A stretch of DNA of 14,050 nt from Lachnospiraceae bacterium UBA3814. Its GTDB lineage: Bacteria > Bacillota > Clostridia > Lachnospirales > Lachnospiraceae. How positions within the stretch are numbered: the stretch's first letter is position 1; each line of letters opens with the position of its first letter. The notes below the pieces were generated by a model. That model did not search any database and had not been told where the DNA came from. It saw only the letters and a list, made by a program, of their open reading frames with translations. Below, one piece after another: positions 6,153 through 13,726 of this stretch. The stretch is from contig DFEA01000041.1 of assembly GCA_002368575.1 (NCBI GenBank), forward strand, positions 1 through 14,050, written 5' to 3'. The translations under genes were made by a program, and so were the position numbers.

Positions 6153-8693
6153 CTATGGGATCACCTGTGTCCAGTAGCTCTGGTCATAAATATCGGTAAG
6201 CCTGTAGGTGGCTCTGGTTTCCTTTCCTATATCCATATTCGCGATGGTTATCCCTTCCTCTTCGCTCAGGATGAGGGGCTCCATAAGATAGTAGCTGTCC
6301 TGGTATTCACCCTCATAGCTGTAATAGTCACAGATGAAGTCGAGCCTGTCGCCGTCCTTTAAGGCTATCGCGCTCTTTGCCTCCGTATCCGTGTCCTTTC
6401 CTTCATAATCGGGGATCACACCGCTTATATACCCCTCGGGGTTTTCAGCGTCAAAAACAAGGATAAGCTTTACCCTTTCATCGTTGAGGAAGGCAGGCAC
6501 ATATCCACTTATGACCGTTGTGCCGTCCTCATTCTCCACGGTATCCGTATGATAATATGCCACTATATGCCCGTTTATCGTAAGCCAGGTATCATCATAT
6601 TCTCCTATGAGAGCCCCGTCCCCGTCAAATTCAAAGACATTATCAAGCCCCAGATCGATGTAGCCCTCTCCGTCGTCATAAAAGACGTTGAGGTCCAGAT
6701 CATGTATCAGGGACCATTGCTCCTCGGAAAGCACAAGCTTGCGCCTGCCGTCATCACCCATCGTCCATAAAAGCGAAGAGCCATCCAGCCTGTTATTCTG
6801 AACATAGGCACCGACAGCCTCATCGTCAAAGGATCTGTCGCTCAGAAATCCGGTATTTGCCGTGCCGATCCCCGTAAGGCCTCCGAAGCTTCCCGAAAGC
6901 ATGCTCCCGAACAGATTCGTTATCAGGTCAGTACCTGCCTGTGAGGCTCCCTGCTGAGAGGTCCCAAGCAATGTGCCAAGCAGTGACGGAAGCGGTGAGC
7001 CCGCAGCGGGACTTCCCGATGTCGCCACCTGTCCGCCAAGCTGGAGCGAAGCAAAATCCTTGATGCAGCTTGTATACTCGGAACCCATTCCGATATCGTC
7101 ATACAGCGTAGCCGCCTGATCCACCCTGGACATCTTTTTAAGGGGGAAATACGCGGAAAGACCGTAGGCATTCGAAATACTCTTTGAGGTCTTGTTGTAT
7201 TTTACGGAGCTTACTATGATATCAGCTAACTCCCTGCCCTCCTCGGTATCCATCTTCCTGGCAAAATCCACCAGATCCACCTGGTCTATCCTTGAGGACT
7301 GGGCAAATTCCCTGGTGTTGTACCTTGCGTCGGAAACCACCTTATAATTGTCGTTTTTGATAAGCTCGCTTGTGGCCTTCGCAAAATCAGAAAGCCCCCC
7401 CGGTACCGTCATGGAAAGCTCAGCCAGGTCCACCACAGAGAGCGTTGTTTTCTGACCCTGGCATTTTTTATTGCAGACATCCACAAAATCGTCGATTATA
7501 TTTTTCCCGATCTCCACGGTCGGCATTGAGGTATTACGAGAAAGCTCTGTCAGCCAGTTTGTATAATACCACCCCACTCCCGGCTCGGTCTCCTCGGAGG
7601 CGATCATATAGTCGGCGTATTCAGAGAGCATGAGTCCGTTTTCAAGGGTAGCCATAAGGCAGGCGTCAAAGCCGATAAAATCAAACACCGTTCCCGCAGC
7701 CTTCAGCGCGCTGTCTATTCCCGAAAGGGTCATGGAGCCGTTCTTTTTCTTTTCATCATAGCCGTAGCCGCTTATTGTCCCCCCGCCATGATCCCAGAAA
7801 ATAAGCTCATATCTGTCCGCGGGATAGTTCTTTGTACAGTAATCGATATATTCTGTCAGGGTAGACGGGGCAGTCATCGGCTTATCGCCCATGTCCTTTT
7901 CAAGGCATTTTATCCCGCCGGACTGGACCTTGTATATCTGGTTGACGGAATTGCTCACGATGTTATTCTGCCACCTTGAGCAGCCGCCTGTATACACAAG
8001 AAGGTTTACCTTATCAGAAAGCTCTGCCGCGGTCATCTCCATCAGGTCCGCGGTAGCCATGCCGTGCTTTGACTCCAGGTCGGTACCGCACATATATACC
8101 ATGATGGTTACCACATCCTCACCGTTTCCCTTTATCACGGTGCGCTTGTCCCTTGCTCTGGGATCGACCTGCGTATCCACCTTTGTATAAGAGGTATTTC
8201 CCGCAGAGTTCTGGGAGTAATTATTCACATAGCTCTGGAAAAGGCCGCCGCTTCCCTGACCCGCGCTCTGACTATGGCTGTTTCCCGCATAATACTGGCT
8301 GAGGCTTCCGGACCCGAATATGGAGGCTATATTTCCGAGTGAGATCGCCCCGTTTCCGGCCCCGGATGCAGCCGCGCCTCCCGAAGAGCCCTCCGCATTC
8401 TGGACATTCTGACCGGCTGCTTCCCCGATGCTTTCCGTACCTTGTCCGCCTCCCCCGAAAAGGCCGCCAAGTCCCCTGCCGCCTGCCGCCAGAAATATAA
8501 GGACCACAAGGATCATAAAGAGTTTGCCCCTGCCGCCGGAAAATGAACGGACAGGACCGCCTGAGCTGCCTCCAAAGCCTCCGCTTCCGCTCCCCACAGG
8601 TCCCGTTCCTAGTCCCTGTCCGCGTTTTCCAACCGAAGCCCTTCCGCCGGTTACGGTCTTCTGCCTGCCCTTAGGCCTGTTATCCGGTGCCAT
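6153..8693 (-). CDS. Membrane-anchored clostripain-like (peptidase family C11) cysteine protease
   Basis: An 846-aa protein. The N-terminus begins MAPDNRPKGRQKTVTGG and continues through GLGTGPVG into a Gly/Ser-rich stretch. One transmembrane segment follows (about residues 57-71), then a long Gly/Ser/Asn-rich linker (to about 170). The C11 domain starts at VVTIMVYMCGTDLESKHG (about 194) and carries the catalytic dyad: His302 in FWDHGGG and Cys345 in GFDACLM. It runs to about residue 545. A second low-complexity Gly/Ser/Gln stretch (about 552-610) precedes a C-terminal domain with repeated acidic D/G/Y motifs, which I do not recognise. The start is chosen at 8693 because an AGGGAGG Shine-Dalgarno sits 7 bases upstream; an ATG one codon earlier and a TTG at 8711 are less likely. 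Likely role: extracellular proteolysis at the cell surface. The substrate cannot be inferred. Confidence 0.88.
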   Translation of the reverse strand: MAPDNRPKGRQKTVTGGRASVGKRGQGLGTGPVGSGSGGFGGSSGGPVRSFSGGRGKLFMILVVLIFLAAGGRGLGGLFGGGGQGTESIGEAAGQNVQNAEGSSGGAAASGAGNGAISLGNIASIFGSGSLSQYYAGNSHSQSAGQGSGGLFQSYVNNYSQNSAGNTSYTKVDTQVDPRARDKRTVIKGNGEDVVTIMVYMCGTDLESKHGMATADLMEMTAAELSDKVNLLVYTGGCSRWQNNIVSNSVNQIYKVQSGGIKCLEKDMGDKPMTAPSTLTEYIDYCTKNYPADRYELIFWDHGGGTISGYGYDEKKKNGSMTLSGIDSALKAAGTVFDFIGFDACLMATLENGLMLSEYADYMIASEETEPGVGWYYTNWLTELSRNTSMPTVEIGKNIIDDFVDVCNKKCQGQKTTLSVVDLAELSMTVPGGLSDFAKATSELIKNDNYKVVSDARYNTREFAQSSRIDQVDLVDFARKMDTEEGRELADIIVSSVKYNKTSKSISNAYGLSAYFPLKKMSRVDQAATLYDDIGMGSEYTSCIKDFASLQLGGQVATSGSPAAGSPLPSLLGTLLGTSQQGASQAGTDLITNLFGSMLSGSFGGLTGIGTANTGFLSDRSFDDEAVGAYVQNNRLDGSSLLWTMGDDGRRKLVLSEEQWSLIHDLDLNVFYDDGEGYIDLGLDNVFEFDGDGALIGEYDDTWLTINGHIVAYYHTDTVENEDGTTVISGYVPAFLNDERVKLILVFDAENPEGYISGVIPDYEGKDTDTEAKSAIALKDGDRLDFICDYYSYEGEYQDSYYLMEPLILSEEEGITIANMDIGKETRATYRLTDIYDQSYWTQVIP

Positions 8694-8712
8694 CATCCAA
8701 CCTCCCTGCAAG

Positions 8713-8733
8713 CTGAGGAAACCCTTTCCTCAG
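8713..8733 (-). promoter_or_regulatory. Perfect hairpin just upstream of the clostripain-like gene's Shine-Dalgarno
   Basis: CTGAGGAAA (8713-8721) pairs with TTTCCTCAG (8725-8733) around a 3-nt loop. It ends 8 bases before the AGGGAGG Shine-Dalgarno of the downstream minus-strand gene. A run of seven Ts on the minus strand lies before the stem, not after it, so it is not an intrinsic terminator. It would form in the 5' untranslated RNA and could affect mRNA stability or ribosome access. Confidence 0.4.
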
Positions 8734-8746
8734 AAAAAAATCGTGT

Positions 8747-8856
8747 TAAATGAAATCTGCGCAGACAAAGAAATGATTCGTTCGGCTCACCGAACGAATC
8801 GGTGCGAACTGAAGTTCGCACCTAAGCGCAAGATTTCATAAATGAAATCTGCGCAG
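8747..8856 (-). repeat. Intergenic three-hairpin repeat, copy A (one full unit plus 18 nt of a second)
   Basis: A 92-bp unit bounded by an 18-bp direct repeat, TAAATGAAATCTGCGCAG, at 8747-8764 and 8839-8856. In plus-strand order it holds three hairpins. First, GATTCGTTCGG (8775-8785) pairs with CCGAACGAATC (8790-8800). Second, GGTGCGAAC (8801-8809) pairs with GTTCGCACC (8814-8822). After a TAAGCGCAA linker, GATTTCAT (8832-8839) pairs with ATGAAATC (8842-8849). All three stems are perfect. It is inverted relative to the tandem copies at 13756-13937. One edge touches the ddh stop codon. No coding role is evident. It resembles REP/BIME-type elements in layout, but no family is recognised. Confidence 0.85.
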
Positions 8857-9843
8857 TTAAAGAAGGTGGGCCCTGAGGCTCCTGCCATCCTCTCTGCAAA
8901 GGTATGAGGGCGCAACATCCAATACCGTCTTGCAGCCCTTCATTCCCTCCCGCTTCATCCTGTATGCGGCTCTTGCGTAGGCCACCAGAACGCTTGAAGT
9001 AAATTCAGGATTGGAGTCAAGCTTTAAGCTGTATTCTATAACATGCTTATTCTCCTTTTCCCATCCGGTCACTCCGCTTCTTATCACAAAGCCCCCGTGA
9101 GGGATCCCCCTGTGATCCCTTTCAAGCTCCTCCATAGTGATAAAATGCACTGTTGTATCGTAATCCGCAAAATAATTCGGCATGGTTTTGATCTCTTTTT
9201 CGATCCGCTCCTTATCTGCCCCCTCCTTTGCCACAACAAAGCATTCCCTGGTATGCTTCTGCCTCGTGGAAAGCTTAGGATTGCTTCCGCTCCTTACCTC
9301 CTTAAGAGCCTCCTCAACAGGGATCGTATACTGCCTTGCATCCAGTACCCCATCGATCCTTCTTACCGCATCGGAATGACCCTGGCTCACACCCTTGCCC
9401 CAGAAGGTATAATCGCTGCCCTCAGGCAGTATCGCGCTTGCTATCGCCCTGTTCAAGGAGAACATTCCCGGATCCCACCCGACCGAGATGATCGCTATGT
9501 TTCCGCCTTCCTTTGCCGCGGCATCCACTCTGTCAAAATGCTCCGGGATCCTTGCATGTGTGTCAAAGGAGTCTATAACATTAAAGTCCTTTGCGTACCG
9601 CGGAGTCATTTCCGGAAGATCTGTCGCAGAGCCTCCGCAGATTATCAACACATCCACAGCATCCTTGTATTTAAGAATGTCCGAAGCGGGATATACCGGT
9701 ACGCCCTCTGTAAGTATCCTTACTCCGGAGGGATCCCTCCGCGTAAATACTGCCGAAAGCTCCATGTCTTCATTCTGCCTGATCGCGCATTCAACGCCCC
9801 TGCCAAGATTACCGTAGCCTGAAATACCTATTCTTATGCCCAT
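8857..9843 (-). CDS. ddh: meso-Diaminopimelate D-dehydrogenase
   Basis: This enzyme makes meso-2,6-diaminopimelate from tetrahydrodipicolinate, ammonia and NADPH in one step, supplying lysine and the peptidoglycan cross-linking residue. The 328-aa protein has the family's usual length. It shows the dinucleotide-binding motif GISGYGNLGRG near the N-terminus, CGGSATDLP, SVGWDPGMFSLNR, the diagnostic GVSQGHSDAVRRIDGVLDARQYTIP region, and HGGFVIRSG near the C-terminus. The start at 9843 is preferred over the upstream in-frame TTG at 9873: AAAGGA lies upstream at good spacing and the Rossmann fold begins at once. The TAA stop directly abuts the three-hairpin repeat. It lies between hairpins and the repeat, so it is probably a single-gene unit. 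I do not see its promoter clearly. Confidence 0.95.
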   Translation of the reverse strand: MGIRIGISGYGNLGRGVECAIRQNEDMELSAVFTRRDPSGVRILTEGVPVYPASDILKYKDAVDVLIICGGSATDLPEMTPRYAKDFNVIDSFDTHARIPEHFDRVDAAAKEGGNIAIISVGWDPGMFSLNRAIASAILPEGSDYTFWGKGVSQGHSDAVRRIDGVLDARQYTIPVEEALKEVRSGSNPKLSTRQKHTRECFVVAKEGADKERIEKEIKTMPNYFADYDTTVHFITMEELERDHRGIPHGGFVIRSGVTGWEKENKHVIEYSLKLDSNPEFTSSVLVAYARAAYRMKREGMKGCKTVLDVAPSYLCREDGRSLRAHLL

Positions 9844-9877
9844 TTCAATATCCTTTCCGCAATAGCAAAACAAACCC

Positions 9878-9924
9878 GATCATTTACTGATCCCCTGTAA
9901 CTGCCAGGATATCCCGGCAGTTAC
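9878..9924 (-). terminator. Terminator-like hairpins after the diguanylate cyclase gene
   Basis: GTAACTGCC (9897-9905) pairs perfectly with GGCAGTTAC (9916-9924) around a 10-nt loop, 11 bp beyond the diguanylate cyclase stop codon. A smaller hairpin follows in the minus direction, GATCA (9878-9882) with TGATC (9888-9892), and then a T-rich stretch, GGGTTTGTTTT. The large stem shares its CTGCC/GGCAG core with the hairpin at 3051-3079, suggesting a common terminator style in this genome. The lack of U residues right after the main stem lowers confidence. Confidence 0.5.
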
Positions 9925-9934
9925 GATCCCTACA

Positions 9935-11437
9935 TTAACGCCCTGTCCGTGCGCCCATCGACTTAAGCTCCTTCTTCCGCTCATACATCATCTTATCCGC
10001 TCTTTCAAACACATCGCGCAGTCTTTGGTCCTCTCTGCCAAGGGCTGAGTAGCCTAACGATACCACCACTGAGTCATGCTTTATGTTTTCTTCGATCCTT
10101 CGATTGAACTCCGCGATCACCTCATTCATCGTATCGAAGCCTTCTCCCTGAAGCAGAACGACAAACTCATCACCGCCGACCCTGAATACCGCACCTCTGG
10201 TGAAATATTCGCAGATCAGGCTGCAGGCGTCCTTTATCAGCTTATCTCCCTCAGCGTGTCCCTTCGTATCATTGACATATTTAAGTCCGTTTATATCGCA
10301 TACTACCACCGCCAGCTTTTCTAGCGCTCCTTCCCGGATCTGACGATCGATGACCTTTTCATTTTCGGAATAGGCATGCTTGTTCCTCACACCTGTCTGG
10401 GAATCCGTGTTTGCCATATCGCGGAAGGTCCTGCTGGTCTCCTTTTCCTTTTCAAGCTTATCTCTGGAGATGCTTCTGAACTGGAACAGAAGAATGGATG
10501 CAAGCAGCAGAACGGACAGCATTGTAAGCATGACCTGATTTCTGGTTGCCGCGAGGTTCTTCACGCTGATGTCCCGGAACTGATCCCGGATAACGCTTTC
10601 GATGATAAGAACCGCCATCTCCCAGCCGGTGCCCTCGATCGGAACATAGAACAGTGTCTCCTCGGTATTCCCTGAGGCAAAGGTCATGCTTCCCTCTGCG
10701 CCATCCTCGAAGTTCTTACGATTATCATTAAGGACATCCTCCGAAACAATACCGCTGATCGCCTCGAAAAGGTTCTGATCCGAGATGACGGGGCCCAGCT
10801 CGGTACCGGACAGATTCCCACCGTTTTTGGAATAAATGGCAAAATGAGTTCTTCCCTGATCGTCAAATGCCAGAAGGTCAACGATATCCTCGATGTGCAG
10901 CTGAACAAAGCAGGCCTTGACCGGTTTCCCCATGACCGAAAGGTCGGAGACCGGGATCACAAGACAGAGCTGCTTTGAAGAGCCGTAAATAGAAACCGTA
11001 GTAATGATCCGGTCCGATATCGTCTCCTTTGAAAGGAACTCATGCCGGCTTCTCCCTGTGTAAGTCGTGTATTGTGTATACACTATATTATCACTGTCTA
11101 CCAGCGCAAATCTGGTGAGCCCCAGCAGCGTTCTGACCCTTCCGATGGTGTTCCTCAGCTCCTCCTGTGAACCGACCCTTTCATCCCTTATGAAAGCAAC
11201 GGCCTTTTCCATCTGCTCAAAGTTATTGTTTATCAGATTCGTGATGGTCTTCGCGCGGCGGTCCGCCATCGCCTCAAGGTAAAAGGAGCTGACCGCGGAA
11301 ACCGCCTCATCCGTAGCATTACTGCTCTGTCTTGAGGCCCTGAGAGTATTGGCAGACAGCAGCGCCACGATCAGCAGGCTCCCTATGATCGCTGTTAGAA
11401 AAAAGGTTTTATAGGTTATTGTTTTTTTCTGTGTCAC
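9935..11437 (-). CDS. Membrane diguanylate cyclase with extracellular sensor domain (GGDEF)
   Basis: A 500-aa two-pass membrane protein that should make cyclic di-GMP from two GTP. Transmembrane segments lie at about residues 12-31 and 301-320. The roughly 270 residues between form an extracytoplasmic domain resembling a Cache-type sensor (assigned by architecture). The cytoplasmic GGDEF domain starts at DMANTDSQTGVRNKHAY (about 340). It has DINGLKYVNDTKGHAEGDKLI and the intact active-site signature RVGGDEFVVLL (GGDEF at 421-425). The inhibitory I-site RxxD is absent: the corresponding positions read FTRG, so product feedback through that site is not expected. The start is GTG and overlaps the preceding binding-protein stop by one base (TAGTG), with GGTGA about 7 bases upstream. 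An in-frame stop lies just before the GTG, so this start is fixed. Translational coupling is likely. Confidence 0.92.
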   Translation of the reverse strand: MTQKKTITYKTFFLTAIIGSLLIVALLSANTLRASRQSSNATDEAVSAVSSFYLEAMADRRAKTITNLINNNFEQMEKAVAFIRDERVGSQEELRNTIGRVRTLLGLTRFALVDSDNIVYTQYTTYTGRSRHEFLSKETISDRIITTVSIYGSSKQLCLVIPVSDLSVMGKPVKACFVQLHIEDIVDLLAFDDQGRTHFAIYSKNGGNLSGTELGPVISDQNLFEAISGIVSEDVLNDNRKNFEDGAEGSMTFASGNTEETLFYVPIEGTGWEMAVLIIESVIRDQFRDISVKNLAATRNQVMLTMLSVLLLASILLFQFRSISRDKLEKEKETSRTFRDMANTDSQTGVRNKHAYSENEKVIDRQIREGALEKLAVVVCDINGLKYVNDTKGHAEGDKLIKDACSLICEYFTRGAVFRVGGDEFVVLLQGEGFDTMNEVIAEFNRRIEENIKHDSVVVSLGYSALGREDQRLRDVFERADKMMYERKKELKSMGARTGR

Positions 11438-12555
11438 TATATGTCACCATATAAAAGTTCCAGCATCAAAGCCGCATCCTTTTGGTAGATAACAGTAGTG
11501 ATCTCATCTATCTTTTCCGGAAACAGCTGACCTGCCAGATTGCCGTCGGCAATCTTAACGGCAGTCTGAATAGTATCAAAGCCGATGGAATAACAATCCT
11601 GGACTCCCAGGCAATAGATAATGCCCTTATCCAGATAGCGAAGCGCCTCCTCGTCATGATCCATGCCTACGATAACGACATTGCTGTTTTTTTCCGTTAC
11701 GGCTATGGCAGCCCCCACGGGGTTGCTCATATTGCAGCAGATAAAACCGTCAAGATCGGGATGATCGTTCATGATCTGCATGGCAAGCTCATAGGCCATG
11801 TCCACGGAATCCATGTCATATTCCGTCGCAACGATCTCCATATCACTGTATCCTGCAATGGTATCCCTGGCCCCTCTTGCCCGTTCTTCGTGACAGGGCG
11901 CGCCCTTGCTGCCCACGAGGATCGCAACCTTTCCCCTGTAGCCAAGCTTTTCGCAGAGCGCCTCCGCCAGATCGGCACCATCCTGATAATTATGCGTATT
12001 GCCGACATAGGCGATCCTTTTGCAGCCCTCAGCGGCATCAGAGCTCGAAAAGGTCATTACCTTTGTCCCTGCATCCACCATTTCATTGAGAAGTGGAGTT
12101 ATTGCCTCCTCATCCGCGACATCCACGCCGATAACATCGTAGTCCTTTTGCCGGGCCATGTTCAGTCTCTCGGCCTGGTCAGCGGCTGAGGCCCCTTCAG
12201 GCGCCATGTATTCATAGGTGATGGTTATCCCCTTATCCAGGAACTGCCTCTGCGCCTCCTCCATTCCCAGCGCTACGGCATCCCACCAGGAATGAACCGT
12301 TTTGTAGGTGAAGTAAAAGTTGTAATGATCTTTATGGGGCTTATATGAATCCAGCTCATGATCGAAGTCCACCGCGCTGCGTACGGAATCCTCCGATCCT
12401 GAGGAATCCGGCCCCGGATCGACATTGCCTGAGCCCGGCGGATCCGCATCCTCATATGCTCCTGCCTGGGAAGAGGTGGAAGAACAGCCTGCAAAAACCG
12501 GCAATGCCATTGAAATGATTGCCAGCATAAGCATTATCCCTGAATATTTCTTCAT
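11437..12555 (-). CDS. Sugar-type solute-binding lipoprotein (periplasmic-binding-protein-like, RbsB family)
   Basis: A 372-aa lipoprotein. Residues 1-23 form a lipoprotein signal peptide ending in FAG-Cys24. An acidic, Gly/Ser/Pro-rich tether follows (about 25-65). Residues about 78-345 form a type I periplasmic binding domain (Peripla_BP_4): the HSWWDAVALGMEEAQRQF helix, DYDVIGVDVADEEAITPLL, GTKVMTFSSSDA, KVAILVGSKGAPCHEERARG, and GFICCNMSNPVGAAIAV. The start at 12555 is chosen over an in-frame ATG at 12609 because it gives a proper signal peptide and has AGAGG 8 bases upstream. No ABC permease or ATPase gene is nearby. The next gene is a diguanylate cyclase overlapping by one base. This suggests a ligand-sensing rather than transport role; the ligand cannot be named. 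Confidence 0.9.
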   Translation of the reverse strand: MKKYSGIMLMLAIISMALPVFAGCSSTSSQAGAYEDADPPGSGNVDPGPDSSGSEDSVRSAVDFDHELDSYKPHKDHYNFYFTYKTVHSWWDAVALGMEEAQRQFLDKGITITYEYMAPEGASAADQAERLNMARQKDYDVIGVDVADEEAITPLLNEMVDAGTKVMTFSSSDAAEGCKRIAYVGNTHNYQDGADLAEALCEKLGYRGKVAILVGSKGAPCHEERARGARDTIAGYSDMEIVATEYDMDSVDMAYELAMQIMNDHPDLDGFICCNMSNPVGAAIAVTEKNSNVVIVGMDHDEEALRYLDKGIIYCLGVQDCYSIGFDTIQTAVKIADGNLAGQLFPEKIDEITTVIYQKDAALMLELLYGDI

Positions 12556-12588
12556 CTGATAGGCCTCTGTTAAGATTATGATATTAAG

Positions 12589-12618
12589 ATTATACCACAT
12601 CCGGCACATAAACTACAA
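12589..12618 (-). promoter_or_regulatory. Promoter of the binding-protein / diguanylate-cyclase unit
   Basis: On the minus strand TTGTAG (12618-12613) and TATAAT (12594-12589) are separated by 18 bp. TGG directly before the -10 makes an extended -10 element (TGGTATAAT). It gives a short leader before the lipoprotein ATG at 12555. This is the best promoter visible on the right half of the window. Confidence 0.6.
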
Positions 12619-12663
12619 CTATGCTGCAGCCCTTCGAGGCATGTTGTAAATCACTGGTCACGC

Positions 12664-12689
12664 AACGGTTCATCCTTTGGTGAACTGTT
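12664..12689 (-). terminator. Hairpin after the GH25 gene
   Basis: AACGGTTCA (12664-12672) pairs with TGAACTGTT (12681-12689), nine pairs including one G-T wobble, around an 8-nt loop. It begins 6 bp beyond the stop codon of the GH25 lipoprotein gene and precedes the next promoter. There is no U tract after it on the minus strand, so it is only terminator-like. Confidence 0.35.
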
Positions 12690-12695
12690 ACCGGG

Positions 12696-13694
12696 TCACT
12701 CCATGCCCGACGTTTTGCGGACCAGCTGGATATCATAATCCATCTCTCCCTCTATTCCCTCCATGTGCCCTTCATTTGTGTACTGCCAGAAGACAAAATG
12801 ATAGGGCGTTTGAGGAAAGGCCTCATAATCAGCATACCAGACAGGAATATCGGTCAGCCTGCCAAGATCAAACTTAAAGGCTTCCCACAGCATGTTGCTG
12901 TAGATCATGGGTTCATAGCCGTTTTCCTTTATGGTGTCACAGAATACAACGGTGTTTTTGGTAAACTGCTCTCCGGACACGTCGTCAGTCCTTGCCACAT
13001 CATCCAGGATGCTCTCGGGATCATAAACAACAGGAAGCTGAAGCTCACAGCCGTTAAGCGCATCAAGGACAAATCCGGCCTCCTCCAGAGCCTCTTCCTC
13101 GTTTACGGCCTGTGAAAAGAAATAGACTCCTACGTCAATACCCGCACCCTGAGCACCTTCAAGGTTTTCGTAAAACCTTTCATCAAGCCTGATCTTTCCT
13201 TCTTCGCCGTAGCCTCTGTAGCCTATCCTCAGGAATGCGAATTCAACGCCCTGCTCTCTGACCCTTTCCCAGTCGATTTGACCCTGATGCCTTGATACAT
13301 CTATCCCAAGCCTTGAAGAATAGTGCTCATCCTCATATTTCAGGACATCGCCTTCCCTTGCAAAGCATTCATTTTTATAATCATGCTTTGGCACGTTCTC
13401 CTTTATGGTAGTCTCATATTCTTCACCGAATACATCCACAAACCGAAACAGGCTCAGGTCAGTCACCTCCGGCTCCGTTTTTTCCGTTTCAGGAATTTCC
13501 GTTTCTGTTTCTTCTGTCTCCGGTTTTTCTGCTCCTGTTTTTACTGTTTCCGGTATTTCGATCACTTCCGCTTTTTCATATGTCTCTTCCGCCGACTTCC
13601 GTGTATCACTGCCGGCTTTATCAGAGCCGTTTTTTTCGCAGGCACCAAGGACAAGGATCGCGATCACAATACCGGCATATATACCCTTCTTCAT
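12696..13694 (-). CDS. Lipoprotein GH25 muramidase (lysozyme)
   Basis: A 332-aa lipoprotein. The signal peptide ends at the lipobox LGA-Cys19. Residues about 20-80 are a charged tether with PET/ETE-type repeats. A short unrecognised segment (about 80-125) follows, then a glycoside hydrolase family 25 domain (about 128-325) that cleaves the N-acetylmuramic acid-N-acetylglucosamine bond of peptidoglycan. Motifs are GIDVSRHQGQIDW (Asp132), FAFLRIGYRGYG, GVYFFSQAVNEEEA, PVVYDPE (Asp225 and Glu227, the catalytic DxE pair), MIYSNMLW, PVWYADYEAFP and FWQYTNEGHMEGI. An AGGAG Shine-Dalgarno lies 8 bases before the ATG, so the start is well supported. Location: outer face of the membrane. The tandem three-hairpin repeat array lies directly upstream; no promoter was found between it and the gene. 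Confidence 0.93.
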   Translation of the reverse strand: MKKGIYAGIVIAILVLGACEKNGSDKAGSDTRKSAEETYEKAEVIEIPETVKTGAEKPETEETETEIPETEKTEPEVTDLSLFRFVDVFGEEYETTIKENVPKHDYKNECFAREGDVLKYEDEHYSSRLGIDVSRHQGQIDWERVREQGVEFAFLRIGYRGYGEEGKIRLDERFYENLEGAQGAGIDVGVYFFSQAVNEEEALEEAGFVLDALNGCELQLPVVYDPESILDDVARTDDVSGEQFTKNTVVFCDTIKENGYEPMIYSNMLWEAFKFDLGRLTDIPVWYADYEAFPQTPYHFVFWQYTNEGHMEGIEGEMDYDIQLVRKTSGME

Positions 13695-13726
13695 TTACTA
13701 ACTCCTATTCGGATGCTATTTCCATC

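Noticed and set aside
8713..8740. Intrinsic terminator between ddh and the clostripain-like gene
   Set aside because: The hairpin is strong, but the T-run lies before it on the transcribed strand and on the plus strand it is followed by As. Neither direction gives stem then U tract.
9043..9822. 259-codon plus-strand open frame antisense to ddh
   Set aside because: The minus strand encodes an unmistakable full-length diaminopimelate dehydrogenase. The antisense product is rich in Cys, Arg and His, has no recognisable domain, and is a shadow of the coding strand.
11482..12189. 235-codon plus-strand open frame antisense to the binding lipoprotein
   Set aside because: It lies wholly inside the clear binding-protein gene, has no domain signature or convincing Shine-Dalgarno, and reflects codon bias of the real gene.
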